Shown: positions 1 to 7,966 of the stretch, piece by piece
Numbering within the stretch: position 1 is the first letter of the stretch
How the letters are laid out: every line of letters begins with the position of its first letter
Assembly (NCBI GenBank): GCA_964647585.1
Contig: CAZYGG010000041.1
Span: 1 to 34,692 of the forward strand
Source: CAJINA01 sp964647585
GTDB lineage: Bacteria > Desulfobacterota > Desulfobacteria > Desulfobacterales > CAJINA01
Direction: 5' to 3'
DNA: 34,692 bases
The notes under the pieces: generated by a model
What the model was told of the DNA's origin: nothing
The model's database searches: none
Seen by the model: only the letters and a program-made list of their open reading frames with translations
Made by a program: the position numbers and the translations under genes

Positions 1-40
1 AGAGTGAAAACGCCGCTCTGGGCCGAAAGATGCCGTTTAT
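1..40. repeat. Partial copy of a dispersed intergenic repeat
   Basis: Bases 3-34 closely match part of the 143-bp unit tandemly repeated near 31.84-32.14 kb, the stretch around 31953-31986 that ends in the CTCTGGGCC..AAAGATGCC core. The copy is cut by the window edge, so its full length is unknown. It lies just upstream of the first hydroxylase gene. Confidence 0.6.
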
Positions 41-70
41 GGATGGGCACTAACTTGAACCGAGGTAGAC

Positions 71-946
71 ATGAACAAGTTCGAGTACCTTGTTCCCCGA
101 TCACTGGATGAGGCCGTTTCAATGTATGACGCCCATGGTGATCAAGCGACCTATATCGCCGGCGGCACGGATATTGTGGTAAAAATGAAAGAGTATAAAA
201 TCTCTCCCGGATACCTCATCTCCCTGAGACAGGTTCTCAGTCGGAACGAACCGAAGCGCGACCGGGAAACGGGCGAACTCACCCTGGCCGCGTCGGTGAC
301 CCACCGCATGATCGAGAATTCAGCGCTGATAAAAAGCGAGTATCCGATATTGCATGACGCTGTTTGCAATATCGGCAGCGTCCAAATCCGCAACGTAGCT
401 ACCATCGGTGGTAACCTGGTCAACGCAGTTCCGTCAGCCGATGGGGCCATCCCGTTGATTGCCCTGGATGCCCGGGTCAATATCTACGGGGCCAAGGGCC
501 AAAGGTCCCTGGAACTGGTTCATTTCTTTACCGGACCGGGACAGACCGTCCTTGAAGGAGGCGAAATTTTGACCGAAATCGTGATACCGCCGCAACTGCC
601 CCGGACCGGCAGCGCCTACCTGAAATTCGGACGGCGTAAAGCCATGGAACTGCCCATGCTCGGCGTGGGGGTCCTGCTGAGCCTGGAGGCGGATTCCGAC
701 CGTTGCACCCGGGCCCGGGTCTGCCTGGGAGTGGCCGCCCCCACACCGTTCCGGGCCCTGGGGGCTGAACGGTTTCTGGTCGGTAAAAAGATCGATGCCG
801 CGGTTTTGCAGGCGGCCGGCAATATCGCGGCAGAGGAATCCCTGGTCCGTGACAGCATCCGGGGGGTCGCCTGGTACCGGCGCGAAATGGTTGCGGTCCT
901 GGTAAGGCGCATGGGACAGAAATGCATAGACAGGATTAAAAAGTGA
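71..946 (+). CDS. Molybdenum hydroxylase FAD-binding (medium) subunit
   Basis: This 291-residue protein is the flavin subunit of a xanthine dehydrogenase/CO dehydrogenase-family enzyme; it takes electrons from the [2Fe-2S] subunit and passes them to an external acceptor. It has the PCMH-type FAD fold with the AGGTD pyrophosphate loop near residues 30-34 and the TIGGN motif at 111-115, then a C-terminal CO_deh_flav_C-like region. Its length is normal for the family. The ATG has an AGGT ribosome site about 5 bases upstream. The [2Fe-2S] and Mo subunit genes follow on the same strand (order M-S-L) but are separated by repeat-containing gaps. The substrate cannot be told from this subunit. Confidence 0.93.
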   Translation: MNKFEYLVPRSLDEAVSMYDAHGDQATYIAGGTDIVVKMKEYKISPGYLISLRQVLSRNEPKRDRETGELTLAASVTHRMIENSALIKSEYPILHDAVCNIGSVQIRNVATIGGNLVNAVPSADGAIPLIALDARVNIYGAKGQRSLELVHFFTGPGQTVLEGGEILTEIVIPPQLPRTGSAYLKFGRRKAMELPMLGVGVLLSLEADSDRCTRARVCLGVAAPTPFRALGAERFLVGKKIDAAVLQAAGNIAAEESLVRDSIRGVAWYRREMVAVLVRRMGQKCIDRIKK

Positions 947-1082
947 AGTGACTAAAGTGATCTAAAATGCCTAAAGTTAATGCGTCGCCTGCCGGGCGTA
1001 GCCTTCGGCGAAACCTGGCTGCGCTCCGCTGGTTTTATCTGATTGGCAGGACACCTTAACTTTAGTTCACTTTAGTCACTCT
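945..1082. repeat. Large imperfect palindromic element between hydroxylase subunit genes
   Basis: The left arm (about 948-992) reads GTGACTAAAGTGA then a CTAAAGTTAA tract and CGCCTGCC; the right arm (1045-1080) is GGCAGGACACCTTAACTTTAG then TTCACTTTAGTCAC. They are imperfect reverse complements around a roughly 50-base centre that itself contains short inverted stretches. The element starts at the stop codon of the FAD-subunit gene. It resembles a mobile palindromic intergenic repeat, although only one copy is visible here. Confidence 0.6.
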
Positions 1083-1097
1083 ATACGAATCTATTGG

Positions 1098-1151
1098 GCA
1101 TAGCCAAATGCCTCTGACCAAACCCTGAGAGCCCAGTTTTAAAGGGCAGAA
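1098..1151 (+). repeat. Dispersed intergenic repeat, copy 1 (GCATAGCC...AAGGGCAGAA)
   Basis: This stretch and 31746-31799 share GCATAGCC, CTCTGACC, CCCTGAG, CCAG and AAGGGCAGAA in the same order with similar spacing. Both copies are intergenic and similarly oriented. Function is unknown. Confidence 0.5.
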
Positions 1152-1170
1152 AAAATAGGAGTCACCTGTC

Positions 1171-1686
1171 ATGTCTATGGAAATTGAGTTCACGTGCAAC
1201 GGCAATCGGACGCGTGCGGAAATTGAAACCCACTGGACACTGCTTCATCTTCTGCGCGAAGAATTGGGGTTCACGGGCACCAAGGAAGGCTGTGGCAGCG
1301 GAGAATGCGGTGCCTGCACCGTCATTGTAGACGGGCTGGCTGTCAACGCCTGTATTTTCCTGGCAGTTGAAATCGACGGTCGGGCACTCACCACCGTCGA
1401 AGGGCTGGCCGACGCCGACGGCACCCTGCACCCGCTGCAGCAATCGTTTGTGGACAACGGCGGTATCCAGTGCGGGTTCTGCACCCCCGGCATGCTCATG
1501 TCCGCCAAGGCCCTGCTGGATGAAAACCCGGCCGCGGACGAAGCGCACATAAAAGATGCCCTGGCCGGGAATATCTGCCGGTGCACCGGTTATGTCCAGA
1601 TCTTCGATTCCGTTAAAGCCGCCAGAGATCAAAGCGCTGACGACATCAAAGTGGTGGCCTGGAAGGATAACGCGAAAAGCAGGTAG
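1171..1686 (+). CDS. Molybdenum hydroxylase [2Fe-2S] (small) subunit
   Basis: This 171-residue protein carries electrons from the Mo centre to FAD. It has both family clusters: an N-terminal plant-ferredoxin domain with cysteines 41, 46, 49 and 61 (CGSGECGAC motif), and a C-terminal helical domain with C101, C104, C136 and C138 (QCGFCTPG and ICRCTGY). All eight cluster ligands are present, so the protein looks functional. The length is typical. A GGAG ribosome site lies about 9 bases before the ATG. It sits between the FAD and Mo subunit genes, with a 224-bp repeat-bearing gap before it and 122 bp after. Confidence 0.96.
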   Translation: MSMEIEFTCNGNRTRAEIETHWTLLHLLREELGFTGTKEGCGSGECGACTVIVDGLAVNACIFLAVEIDGRALTTVEGLADADGTLHPLQQSFVDNGGIQCGFCTPGMLMSAKALLDENPAADEAHIKDALAGNICRCTGYVQIFDSVKAARDQSADDIKVVAWKDNAKSR

Positions 1687-1704
1687 ACTAAATTCGTAAA
1701 ATCC

Positions 1705-1800
1705 CGAATTCAACAGTTTTAAGTTTTAGGACCGAAGGCAACCACAGAAAAACAAAGGCTTAAAACTTAAAACATAAAACCGAAAACAAATAAACTGGAG
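1705..1800 (+). repeat. AT-rich 'TTTTAAGTTTTAGG'-type intergenic repeat
   Basis: The gap between the [2Fe-2S] and Mo subunit genes contains AGTTTTAAGTTTTAGG and later CTTAAAACTTAAAACATAAAACCG, roughly complementary to each other. The same word family recurs at about 7838-7930, 22155-22195 and 31424-31485, always between genes. It appears to be a dispersed family, not a regulatory site of this operon. Confidence 0.5.
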
Positions 1801-1808
1801 TCCTTTAC

Positions 1809-4124
1809 ATGGGTGCGCTGAATATAGTCGGAAAGAGTATCCCCAAGCTTGACGCTGTTGATAAGGCCACGGGGCGGGTTCAGTATATCCAGGATCTCAA
1901 ACGGCCCGGTATGCTCTACGGGAAGATTTTGTACAGCCGCTACCCCCACGCGAAGATTGCCCACATAGATACCTCCCGGGCAAAGCAGCTGCCCGGGGTG
2001 CGCGTTGTCCTCACGGGCGAAGATATCCCGGCGATAAGGATGGGGGTTTACAAGGACAATCCACCGTTGAAAGCCGGCAAGGTCAGATCCTACCGGGATG
2101 AGGTGGCGGCAGTAGCCGCCACCGATCCGGATATCGCCCGGGAAGCACTCGGACTCATCCAGGTGACCTACCAGGCCCTGCCCGGTGTCTTCGATCCTGA
2201 AGAAGCCATGCAACCGGATGCGCCGCTGGTACATGCAAGCCATAAAACCAACATCCTCAAAATGCCGTGGAAGCTGCACTACGGCGATGTGGAGGCGGCC
2301 CGCCAGGAAGCTGCCTGGGTGGTTGAAGACCGGTTTACCACCACCTGGGTGACCCATTGCTGCATGGGCACCAGCGGCGCCATCGCGGAATTTGATCACG
2401 CCAACAACCTTACCGTCCACACCAACACCCAGATCCCCTCCCTGGCCCAGAAAGATTTTTTGGGCGTCCTGAAAGCCCTCGGACTGACCGAAAAAAGGGT
2501 CCGGGTGGTCAAGCCCTGCATCGGCGGCGGTTTCGGCAGCAAACTGGACACCTACGCCTATGAACATATCGCCATTTTGCTGGCCTACTACGCCCGCAAA
2601 CCGGTCAAGATACTTTTTGACCGCCGCGAAGAATTCATCGCCACCTCTACCCGCCAGCCGGCCATCATCCAGATTGCCCAGGGTTGCGACAGTAGCCACC
2701 GGTTGGTTTTCAGGGACATTTCCATGGTCCTGGACAATGGCGCCTATACCAGTTGGGGTGCGACAACGCCTTCGGTCATGATGATGCCGATTACCACCCT
2801 GTACAAAGTGCCCAATGTGCGGTATGAAGCCAAATGCGTTTACACGAATAACACCTATTCACAGGCCATGCGCGGGTACGGGAACCCCCAGGCCACTTTC
2901 GCCATTGAAAGCAGCATGGACATGCTGGCCGAAGAAGCCGGCATCGACCCCGTGGAGTTGCGCCGGATCAACGCCAACGAATCCGGCGATGTTTCCACCC
3001 AGGGGTTCCGCATCACTTCATGCGGTCTGGCGGAATGCATTTCAACGGTTACCGAAAAACTCGGAAGCCGGGAGAACTGTGAAACGGGAGAAGGTATCGG
3101 CATTGCGTCCCTGATTCACGTCGGCGGCGGTGCCCGGGTCTACAAATCAGACGGCTGCGGAACCATTATCAAAATGGACGACTACGGCAAGGCCAACGTC
3201 TTCACCGGGGCCTCGGACATGGGCCAGGGGTCGGACACCGTTATCGCCCAGATCGTAGCCGAAGAACTCGGGTTGCGGATTGAAGACGTCCATGTCATTC
3301 ACTCGGACACGGATGTCTGCCCCTGGGATGTCGGTGCCCATGCCAGCCGCACCACTTTTGTCGCCGGGAATTCAGCCCTGGGCGCCGCCCGGCAAATCAG
3401 GTCGCGGCTTTTCGAGATGGCCGCGGACCTGCTGGAGGTGCCCCTGCCGGACCTGGCAGCCAAGGATCGCCATATTTATGCAAAAAGCAACCCGGAACAG
3501 GGCCTGGAAATCGGCAAACTGTTGCGCCAGGCTCATTTCAGCCACGGGGGCCAGATGCTCACAGGCGAATGTTTTTATGACCCGGACAACGAAAACCTGG
3601 GCCGGGATTTCCGGGGCAACCTTTCCATGACCTACACCTTTGGAACTCACGGTGTCCGGGTAAAGGTTGATGAGGAAACCGGCAAGGTTGATATTCTCCA
3701 GTACGTCGCCGCCCATGATGTGGGCCGGGCCATCAACCCCATGCTGCTGGAGGGCCAGGTATACGGCGGGGTCCTGATGGGTATTGGATACGCTCTTACC
3801 GAACAGGTCATCCTGGAAAAGGGCGAGATAATGAATCCCAATTTCAGGGACTATAAAATCATGACGGCCAAAGACGCGATCAACATCGAGGCGCCAGTAC
3901 TTGAGACAACGGATAAAGATGGGCCCTACGGTGCCAAAGGCATTGGTGAACCGGGCTGTGTGCCCACCGCCCCGGCCGTTGCCAATGCCGTCTATGACGC
4001 CATCGGTGTCCGGATCAAGGACCTGCCCATCACTCCCGAAAAAGTCCTGGCGGCCATTAAAAAGAAAAAAGGTATCACCACATGCGGTATTGACCCGCTG
4101 ACCGAAAAAGAGCATATATGCTGA
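1809..4124 (+). CDS. Molybdenum hydroxylase molybdopterin-binding (large) subunit
   Basis: This 771-residue catalytic subunit belongs to the xanthine dehydrogenase/aldehyde oxidase family and binds the Mo-molybdopterin cofactor. Visible landmarks are the N-terminal aldehyde-oxidase a/b hammerhead, the GGGFGSK cofactor loop in the middle, an AMRGYGNPQ substrate/cofactor segment, the DMGQGSDT segment, and a C-terminal GAKGIGEPG motif whose Glu (about 714) is the expected catalytic base. The length is standard. It lacks the CO-dehydrogenase AYRCSFR-type loop, so CO oxidation is unlikely; purine, N-heterocycle or aldehyde-type substrates remain possible. YqeB/YqeC and XdhC homologues nearby suggest a labile selenium ligand on Mo. 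There is no in-frame TGA, so selenocysteine is not involved. Ribosome site GGAGT precedes the ATG. Confidence 0.94.
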   Translation: MGALNIVGKSIPKLDAVDKATGRVQYIQDLKRPGMLYGKILYSRYPHAKIAHIDTSRAKQLPGVRVVLTGEDIPAIRMGVYKDNPPLKAGKVRSYRDEVAAVAATDPDIAREALGLIQVTYQALPGVFDPEEAMQPDAPLVHASHKTNILKMPWKLHYGDVEAARQEAAWVVEDRFTTTWVTHCCMGTSGAIAEFDHANNLTVHTNTQIPSLAQKDFLGVLKALGLTEKRVRVVKPCIGGGFGSKLDTYAYEHIAILLAYYARKPVKILFDRREEFIATSTRQPAIIQIAQGCDSSHRLVFRDISMVLDNGAYTSWGATTPSVMMMPITTLYKVPNVRYEAKCVYTNNTYSQAMRGYGNPQATFAIESSMDMLAEEAGIDPVELRRINANESGDVSTQGFRITSCGLAECISTVTEKLGSRENCETGEGIGIASLIHVGGGARVYKSDGCGTIIKMDDYGKANVFTGASDMGQGSDTVIAQIVAEELGLRIEDVHVIHSDTDVCPWDVGAHASRTTFVAGNSALGAARQIRSRLFEMAADLLEVPLPDLAAKDRHIYAKSNPEQGLEIGKLLRQAHFSHGGQMLTGECFYDPDNENLGRDFRGNLSMTYTFGTHGVRVKVDEETGKVDILQYVAAHDVGRAINPMLLEGQVYGGVLMGIGYALTEQVILEKGEIMNPNFRDYKIMTAKDAINIEAPVLETTDKDGPYGAKGIGEPGCVPTAPAVANAVYDAIGVRIKDLPITPEKVLAAIKKKKGITTCGIDPLTEKEHIC

Positions 4125-4227
4125 AGGGGGAAACCTGACATCCCGTTTGAGATAGCTGCGCACTTTTGCGATAATATAAAAACGCAACACCGTAAAACCC
4201 CTTAAACCTTTAACAAGGAGGTTATCG

Positions 4228-5250
4228 ATGAACAAAAAAGTGATCCTTTCTTTGACTGGGTTCTTCCTGGTAGCGGCCTGCATCACCGTTTTCACTGCAC
4301 CCGCCGCCTTTGCCGGGACCATTAAACTGAGCTATGCAAACTTCCCGCCGGCCCCCACCTTTCCGTGCGTCCAGATGGAACGGTGGAAAACAGAGGTGGA
4401 AAAACGGACCAACAGGAAGGTCGCGGTCAGCACATACCCCGGCGGCACCCTTCTCGGGGCCAAGAATATGATGGATGGCGTCATCGCCGGACAGGCCGAT
4501 ATCGGTAACCTCTGCATGGCTTACCAGCCGGGGCGCTTCGTGGTCACCAACGCCACCAGCCTGCCCCTGGGAATACCCAATTCGCGCGTGGGCAGCCTGG
4601 CCCTGCTGAACCTCTACAAGAAGTACAAACCGGCCCCGTTTGCCAAGGTTAAAGTCCTGGCCATGTTCACCACGGCGCCGACCAACATCATGTCAAAGGT
4701 CCCGGTCCGCAACCTGGCCGACATCAAAGGCCTGGACCTCAGAGCCTCCGGCGGCGCGGCCCAGATTCTGGGTGCCTGGGGCGCCAACCCCGTGGGCATG
4801 CCCATGCCGGCAACGGTGGAAGCCTTGCAGAAAGGCGTTGTCAAGGGCCTGTTCTCTTCGCTGGAAACCATGAAAGATTTTAAATTCGCCGAAATGTGCA
4901 AGTATGTCACCATGACCGATACCGTTATCTATCCGTTTGCGGTCGTTATGAATATGGACTCCTGGAATGCCCTGCCCGCGGACGTTCAGAAGGTGATGAA
5001 TGATCTTATCCTGGAGCAGTCCGAATGGACCGGCAACTACATGGACAACCATGTCAACGCAGCCATTAAATGGTCCAAGTCCCAGCAGGGCGTTGAGTTT
5101 ATCAAACTCTCCAAAGCGGAAAAAGCCAAATGGGATGCCAAGCTCTCGTTTTTGAGCAACAAGTGGGTTAAGGGCGCCAAAGAAAAAGGGCTGCCGGCAC
5201 AAAATATTGTTGATTACATCAGCATGCTGATTAAAAAATACTCCAAGTAA
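4228..5250 (+). CDS. dctP: TRAP transporter solute-binding protein (DctP family)
   Basis: This 340-residue periplasmic protein captures the substrate for a TRAP transporter. Residues 1-29 form a Sec signal peptide (KK, hydrophobic core, AFA cleavage site). The mature part has the DctP-type YPGGTLLG, GVIAGQADIG and LDLRASGG segments and the family's usual length. An AAGGAGG ribosome site precedes the ATG. The gene is 103 bases after the Mo subunit and just before dctQ and dctM, so it may import the hydroxylase substrate, probably a carboxylate-bearing molecule (inference from TRAP chemistry). A hairpin after the gene could let it be expressed above the membrane subunits. Confidence 0.93.
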   Translation: MNKKVILSLTGFFLVAACITVFTAPAAFAGTIKLSYANFPPAPTFPCVQMERWKTEVEKRTNRKVAVSTYPGGTLLGAKNMMDGVIAGQADIGNLCMAYQPGRFVVTNATSLPLGIPNSRVGSLALLNLYKKYKPAPFAKVKVLAMFTTAPTNIMSKVPVRNLADIKGLDLRASGGAAQILGAWGANPVGMPMPATVEALQKGVVKGLFSSLETMKDFKFAEMCKYVTMTDTVIYPFAVVMNMDSWNALPADVQKVMNDLILEQSEWTGNYMDNHVNAAIKWSKSQQGVEFIKLSKAEKAKWDAKLSFLSNKWVKGAKEKGLPAQNIVDYISMLIKKYSK

Positions 5251-5282
5251 GCAAGCGTGCGTATACCCGGTAATAACGCCGC

Positions 5283-5316
5283 TTACGGCCGGGCACCGGT
5301 CGGTGTCCGGCCGTAA
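5283..5316 (+). terminator. Hairpin between dctP and dctQ (partial terminator or mRNA-stabilising stem)
   Basis: TTACGGCCGGGCACCG (5283-5298) and CGGTGTCCGGCCGTAA (5301-5316) pair almost perfectly around a tiny loop. No U-tract follows, so it is not a classic intrinsic terminator. The position after the binding-protein gene fits attenuation or 3'-end protection, giving more dctP than dctQM transcript. Confidence 0.5.
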
Positions 5317-5371
5317 TTGCGATTAGCCGGGAAGCGCATTAGAGACAGCTTCTATATCTGAAAGGAACGAC

Positions 5372-5863
5372 ATGGACTTTCTGGACAGGATCAACCAGTT
5401 TCTAAACAGACTGCTGACATTCATTGGCGGCTTTTTCCTGGTGGCCATGGTGCTGATGACCTGCGCCAACATTTTTTCCAGAAATGTCTGGGTCCCCATC
5501 AAGGGCACCTTCGAACTGATGGGCTTTTTTGGTGCGATTGTTACGGCGTTCGCCCTGGGGTACACCCAGCTAAACAAGGGCCATATTGCCGTCGATGTCC
5601 TGATCAACACCTTTTCCGAAAAAACCCGAAAAATACTGCAGATCATCAACAATGGGGTCTGCGCCATATTTTTTGGTATTGCCGCGTGGCAAATCGCGGT
5701 CAAGGCGACCACCCTGATGACCACCGGGGAGATAACCGAAACACTCAGAATCATTTACTACCCCTTCACCTATGCCGTTGCTTTCGGCTGCCTGGTCCTG
5801 GCGCTCGTGATGCTGACTGACCTGCTGAAATCCCTTATCCCCCAAAAGGAGCATGAATCTTGA
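5372..5863 (+). CDS. dctQ: TRAP transporter small permease (DctQ family)
   Basis: This 163-residue inner-membrane protein has four hydrophobic segments (about residues 14-36, 48-68, 90-110 and 128-150) and the short charged ends typical of DctQ. It pairs with DctM to form the Na+- or H+-driven membrane part of the transporter. An AAAGGA ribosome site precedes the ATG. Its stop codon overlaps the start of dctM by 4 bases, implying translational coupling. Confidence 0.9.
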   Translation: MDFLDRINQFLNRLLTFIGGFFLVAMVLMTCANIFSRNVWVPIKGTFELMGFFGAIVTAFALGYTQLNKGHIAVDVLINTFSEKTRKILQIINNGVCAIFFGIAAWQIAVKATTLMTTGEITETLRIIYYPFTYAVAFGCLVLALVMLTDLLKSLIPQKEHES

Positions 5864-7164
5864 GTTTAGCCGCTGTTGGAATTGCCGGAATTATCATCCT
5901 GCTGCTGATTCTTTTTTTTGTTGGTATGCCGGTGGGGTTTGCCATGGGACTGGTGGGCTTTTGCGGATTCTGCTACATCATCTCGTTGAAAGCCGGCTTG
6001 AATATGGTCAGTGCGGTCCTGTGGGACACGTTTTCCAAGTACGGTCTGACCGTGATACCGCTCTTTATTTTCATGGGCCAGATCGCCTTCTATTCCGGGG
6101 TCAATGAAAAACTCTACAACGCCGCCTATAAATGGGTCGGGCAGATAAGGGGCGGCATCGCCATGGCCACGGTCCTGGCCTGCTCCGCGTTTGCGGCGAT
6201 CTGCGGCTCCAACGCAGCCACCGCGGCCACCATGACAACCGTAGCCCTGCCCCAGATGGAAAAATTCGGATACAATTCCAAACTGAGCACCGGGGCCATC
6301 GCCTGCGGCAGCACCCTGGGAGTCGTAATCCCCCCCAGCGTGGTGTTGATTATCATTGGCCTGTCCACCGAGCAGTCCATCGCCAAGCTTTTTTACGGTG
6401 GGATCGGTGCCGGTGTCATCCTGGCCCTGCTCCTGATGGCGGCGATTTATGTCGTCTGCCGCCTGCATCCGGACTGGGGACCGGTGGGCCCCAAAACCGG
6501 GTTTTCCGAAAAGCTCAAGGCCCTGGCCGGCGCCTTCGAGATGCTGGTACTTTTTTCCATCGTCATGCTGGGCCTTTACTTTGGTTATTTTACTCCGGCC
6601 GAGGCCGGGGCGGTGGGCTCTTTGTTCGCGGTCATCATCAGCGTCATCCAGCGGCGCCTGACCTGGAAAGGGCTTATACTCGCCATCACCGACACCCTGC
6701 GGATTTCCTGCATGGTGATCATGATTGTGGCCGGGGCCATGGTTTTCGGTCGCTTCCTGGCGGTTACGCGGATACCCTTCGACATCGCCGCCTGGGTCGT
6801 GGACCTGCCGGTGAGCGGTACGGTGATCATGGGAATCATTTTCTCCATCTACATCATTGGCGGCGCGGTCATGGATGCCCTGGCCCTGCTGCTGATAACG
6901 ATCCCGATTTTTTTCCCGGTGGCCCGGCAGCTGGGGTATGACCCGATCTGGTTCGGGGTCACCATAACGGTTGTCACAACGCTCGGCGCCGTCACCCCGC
7001 CGGTGGGGGCAACCACCTATGTGGTCGGCGGGATGGCCAAAAACGTACCCCTCGAAGATGTTTTCAAGGGGGTTACCTACTTCCTGCCGGCGTATATTTT
7101 ATGCGTGATCATCCTGATGCTCTTCCCGGGACTGGTGACGTACCTTCCGGGACTTTTGAAATAG
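5860..7164 (+). CDS. dctM: TRAP transporter large permease (DctM family)
   Basis: This 434-residue protein has about a dozen hydrophobic segments and the DctM hallmarks: MPVGFAMG near the N terminus, the ACSAFAAICGSNAATAATM segment, IPPSVVLIIIG, and a C-terminal TPPVGATTYVVGG. It forms the translocation path. The start is a TTG overlapping the dctQ stop (TTGA), with AGGAG 8 bases upstream. The last 66 bases overlap, tail to tail, the end of the minus-strand nucleotidyltransferase gene. Confidence 0.94.
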   Translation: MSLAAVGIAGIIILLLILFFVGMPVGFAMGLVGFCGFCYIISLKAGLNMVSAVLWDTFSKYGLTVIPLFIFMGQIAFYSGVNEKLYNAAYKWVGQIRGGIAMATVLACSAFAAICGSNAATAATMTTVALPQMEKFGYNSKLSTGAIACGSTLGVVIPPSVVLIIIGLSTEQSIAKLFYGGIGAGVILALLLMAAIYVVCRLHPDWGPVGPKTGFSEKLKALAGAFEMLVLFSIVMLGLYFGYFTPAEAGAVGSLFAVIISVIQRRLTWKGLILAITDTLRISCMVIMIVAGAMVFGRFLAVTRIPFDIAAWVVDLPVSGTVIMGIIFSIYIIGGAVMDALALLLITIPIFFPVARQLGYDPIWFGVTITVVTTLGAVTPPVGATTYVVGGMAKNVPLEDVFKGVTYFLPAYILCVIILMLFPGLVTYLPGLLK

Positions 7165-7767
7165 GGTTTCGATCCGGGCCAGATCTTCCGGTGTATCCAC
7201 ATCCTGAAAGGTGTCCGCCCGGTCGAATTCAACCAATAGAACATCTTCCGGCCGCTTCGCGATGATGGCCCGGGCACCGGTATCGCCCGTGATGCTCAAC
7301 AGGCGGTCGTAATAGCGGTGGCTGAAAAGGGTTGGGGTCTTCCGCTCTCCCCGGCAGAGCGGCACGCAGATACCCTTCCCGGACAGCCGAAAGCGTTCAA
7401 TTAACAGGTTGATGGTGTCGGCATCCAGAAGGGGCTGGTCGGCAGGCAGAAACAGGCAAGCCGCATAACCGGACCGGATAGCCCGCACACCGCAATTCAA
7501 AGAGCGGCTCAGACCCTGGCGATAGTCACGGTTGATCACCAGGTCTAAATGGGGTGCTTTCAGCCGGTCGCCCATTGCCGCCCGGATTTCATTGCGACAA
7601 TGGCCCAGAACTACGCTGACCTTATCCAGGTCTGAACTCAGGGCGGCATCCACCACGCGGTTGATGATGAACTCGCCACCGATTTGCAGCAACTGCTTTG
7701 GCTGGCCGAATCTTTTTGACATGCCGGCAGCCATGATGATACCCGCGATCGGGCTTGTAGAGGTCAT
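7099..7767 (-). CDS. mocA: MocA/MobA-like molybdenum-cofactor nucleotidyltransferase
   Basis: This 222-residue protein is a GT-A-fold NTP transferase of the MocA group, which adds a nucleotide (CMP in E. coli MocA) to molybdopterin for xanthine-dehydrogenase-type enzymes. The N-terminal nucleotide signature IIMAAGMSKRFGQPKQLL is at about residues 10-27, with a later LPADQPLLD segment resembling the family metal-binding site. The C-terminal 20 or so residues run into dctM on the opposite strand and are probably dispensable. It lies in a cluster with yqeB, xdhC and yqeC homologues, which supports a role in maturing the hydroxylase encoded upstream. Exact nucleotide specificity (CTP or GTP) is not visible. 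Confidence 0.85.
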   Translation of the reverse strand: MTSTSPIAGIIMAAGMSKRFGQPKQLLQIGGEFIINRVVDAALSSDLDKVSVVLGHCRNEIRAAMGDRLKAPHLDLVINRDYRQGLSRSLNCGVRAIRSGYAACLFLPADQPLLDADTINLLIERFRLSGKGICVPLCRGERKTPTLFSHRYYDRLLSITGDTGARAIIAKRPEDVLLVEFDRADTFQDVDTPEDLARIETLFQKSRKVRHQSREEHQDDHA

Positions 7768-7832
7768 AGAGATGTAATCCCTGTCTGACGTTTATACGAT
7801 GAACTCGTAATAAGTCAAAAAACAACTTTTAC

Positions 7833-7953
7833 GAGCGTTTTAAGTTTTAGGCCTTAAGTTTTAAGTATCTATTTTGATGGTGTTTTATTTTTTCCTAACA
7901 CATAAGACCTAACACGTAAAACCGATGAATTCGGCTTTTTACGAATTCATCAA
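7833..7953 (+). repeat. Composite intergenic repeat with GATGAATTCG/CGAATTCATC hairpin
   Basis: The stretch has GTTTTAGGCCTTAAGTTTTAAG, TTTTGATGGTGTT, TTTTTTCCTAACAC and CCTAACACGTAAA, followed by a hairpin with arms GATGAATTCG and CGAATTCATC (about 7924-7952). The same words recur around 31424-31485, and the hairpin recurs at 31807-31833. It fills the gap between the divergent mocA-like and molybdopterin-binding genes. Confidence 0.6.
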
Positions 7954-7966
7954 TTAAACAGCTTTA

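Noticed and set aside
1809..4124. CO dehydrogenase (CoxL) identity for the large subunit
   Set aside because: The subunit order resembles coxMSL, but the AYRCSFR-type active-site loop of true CO dehydrogenase is absent; it reads AMRGYGNPQ instead.
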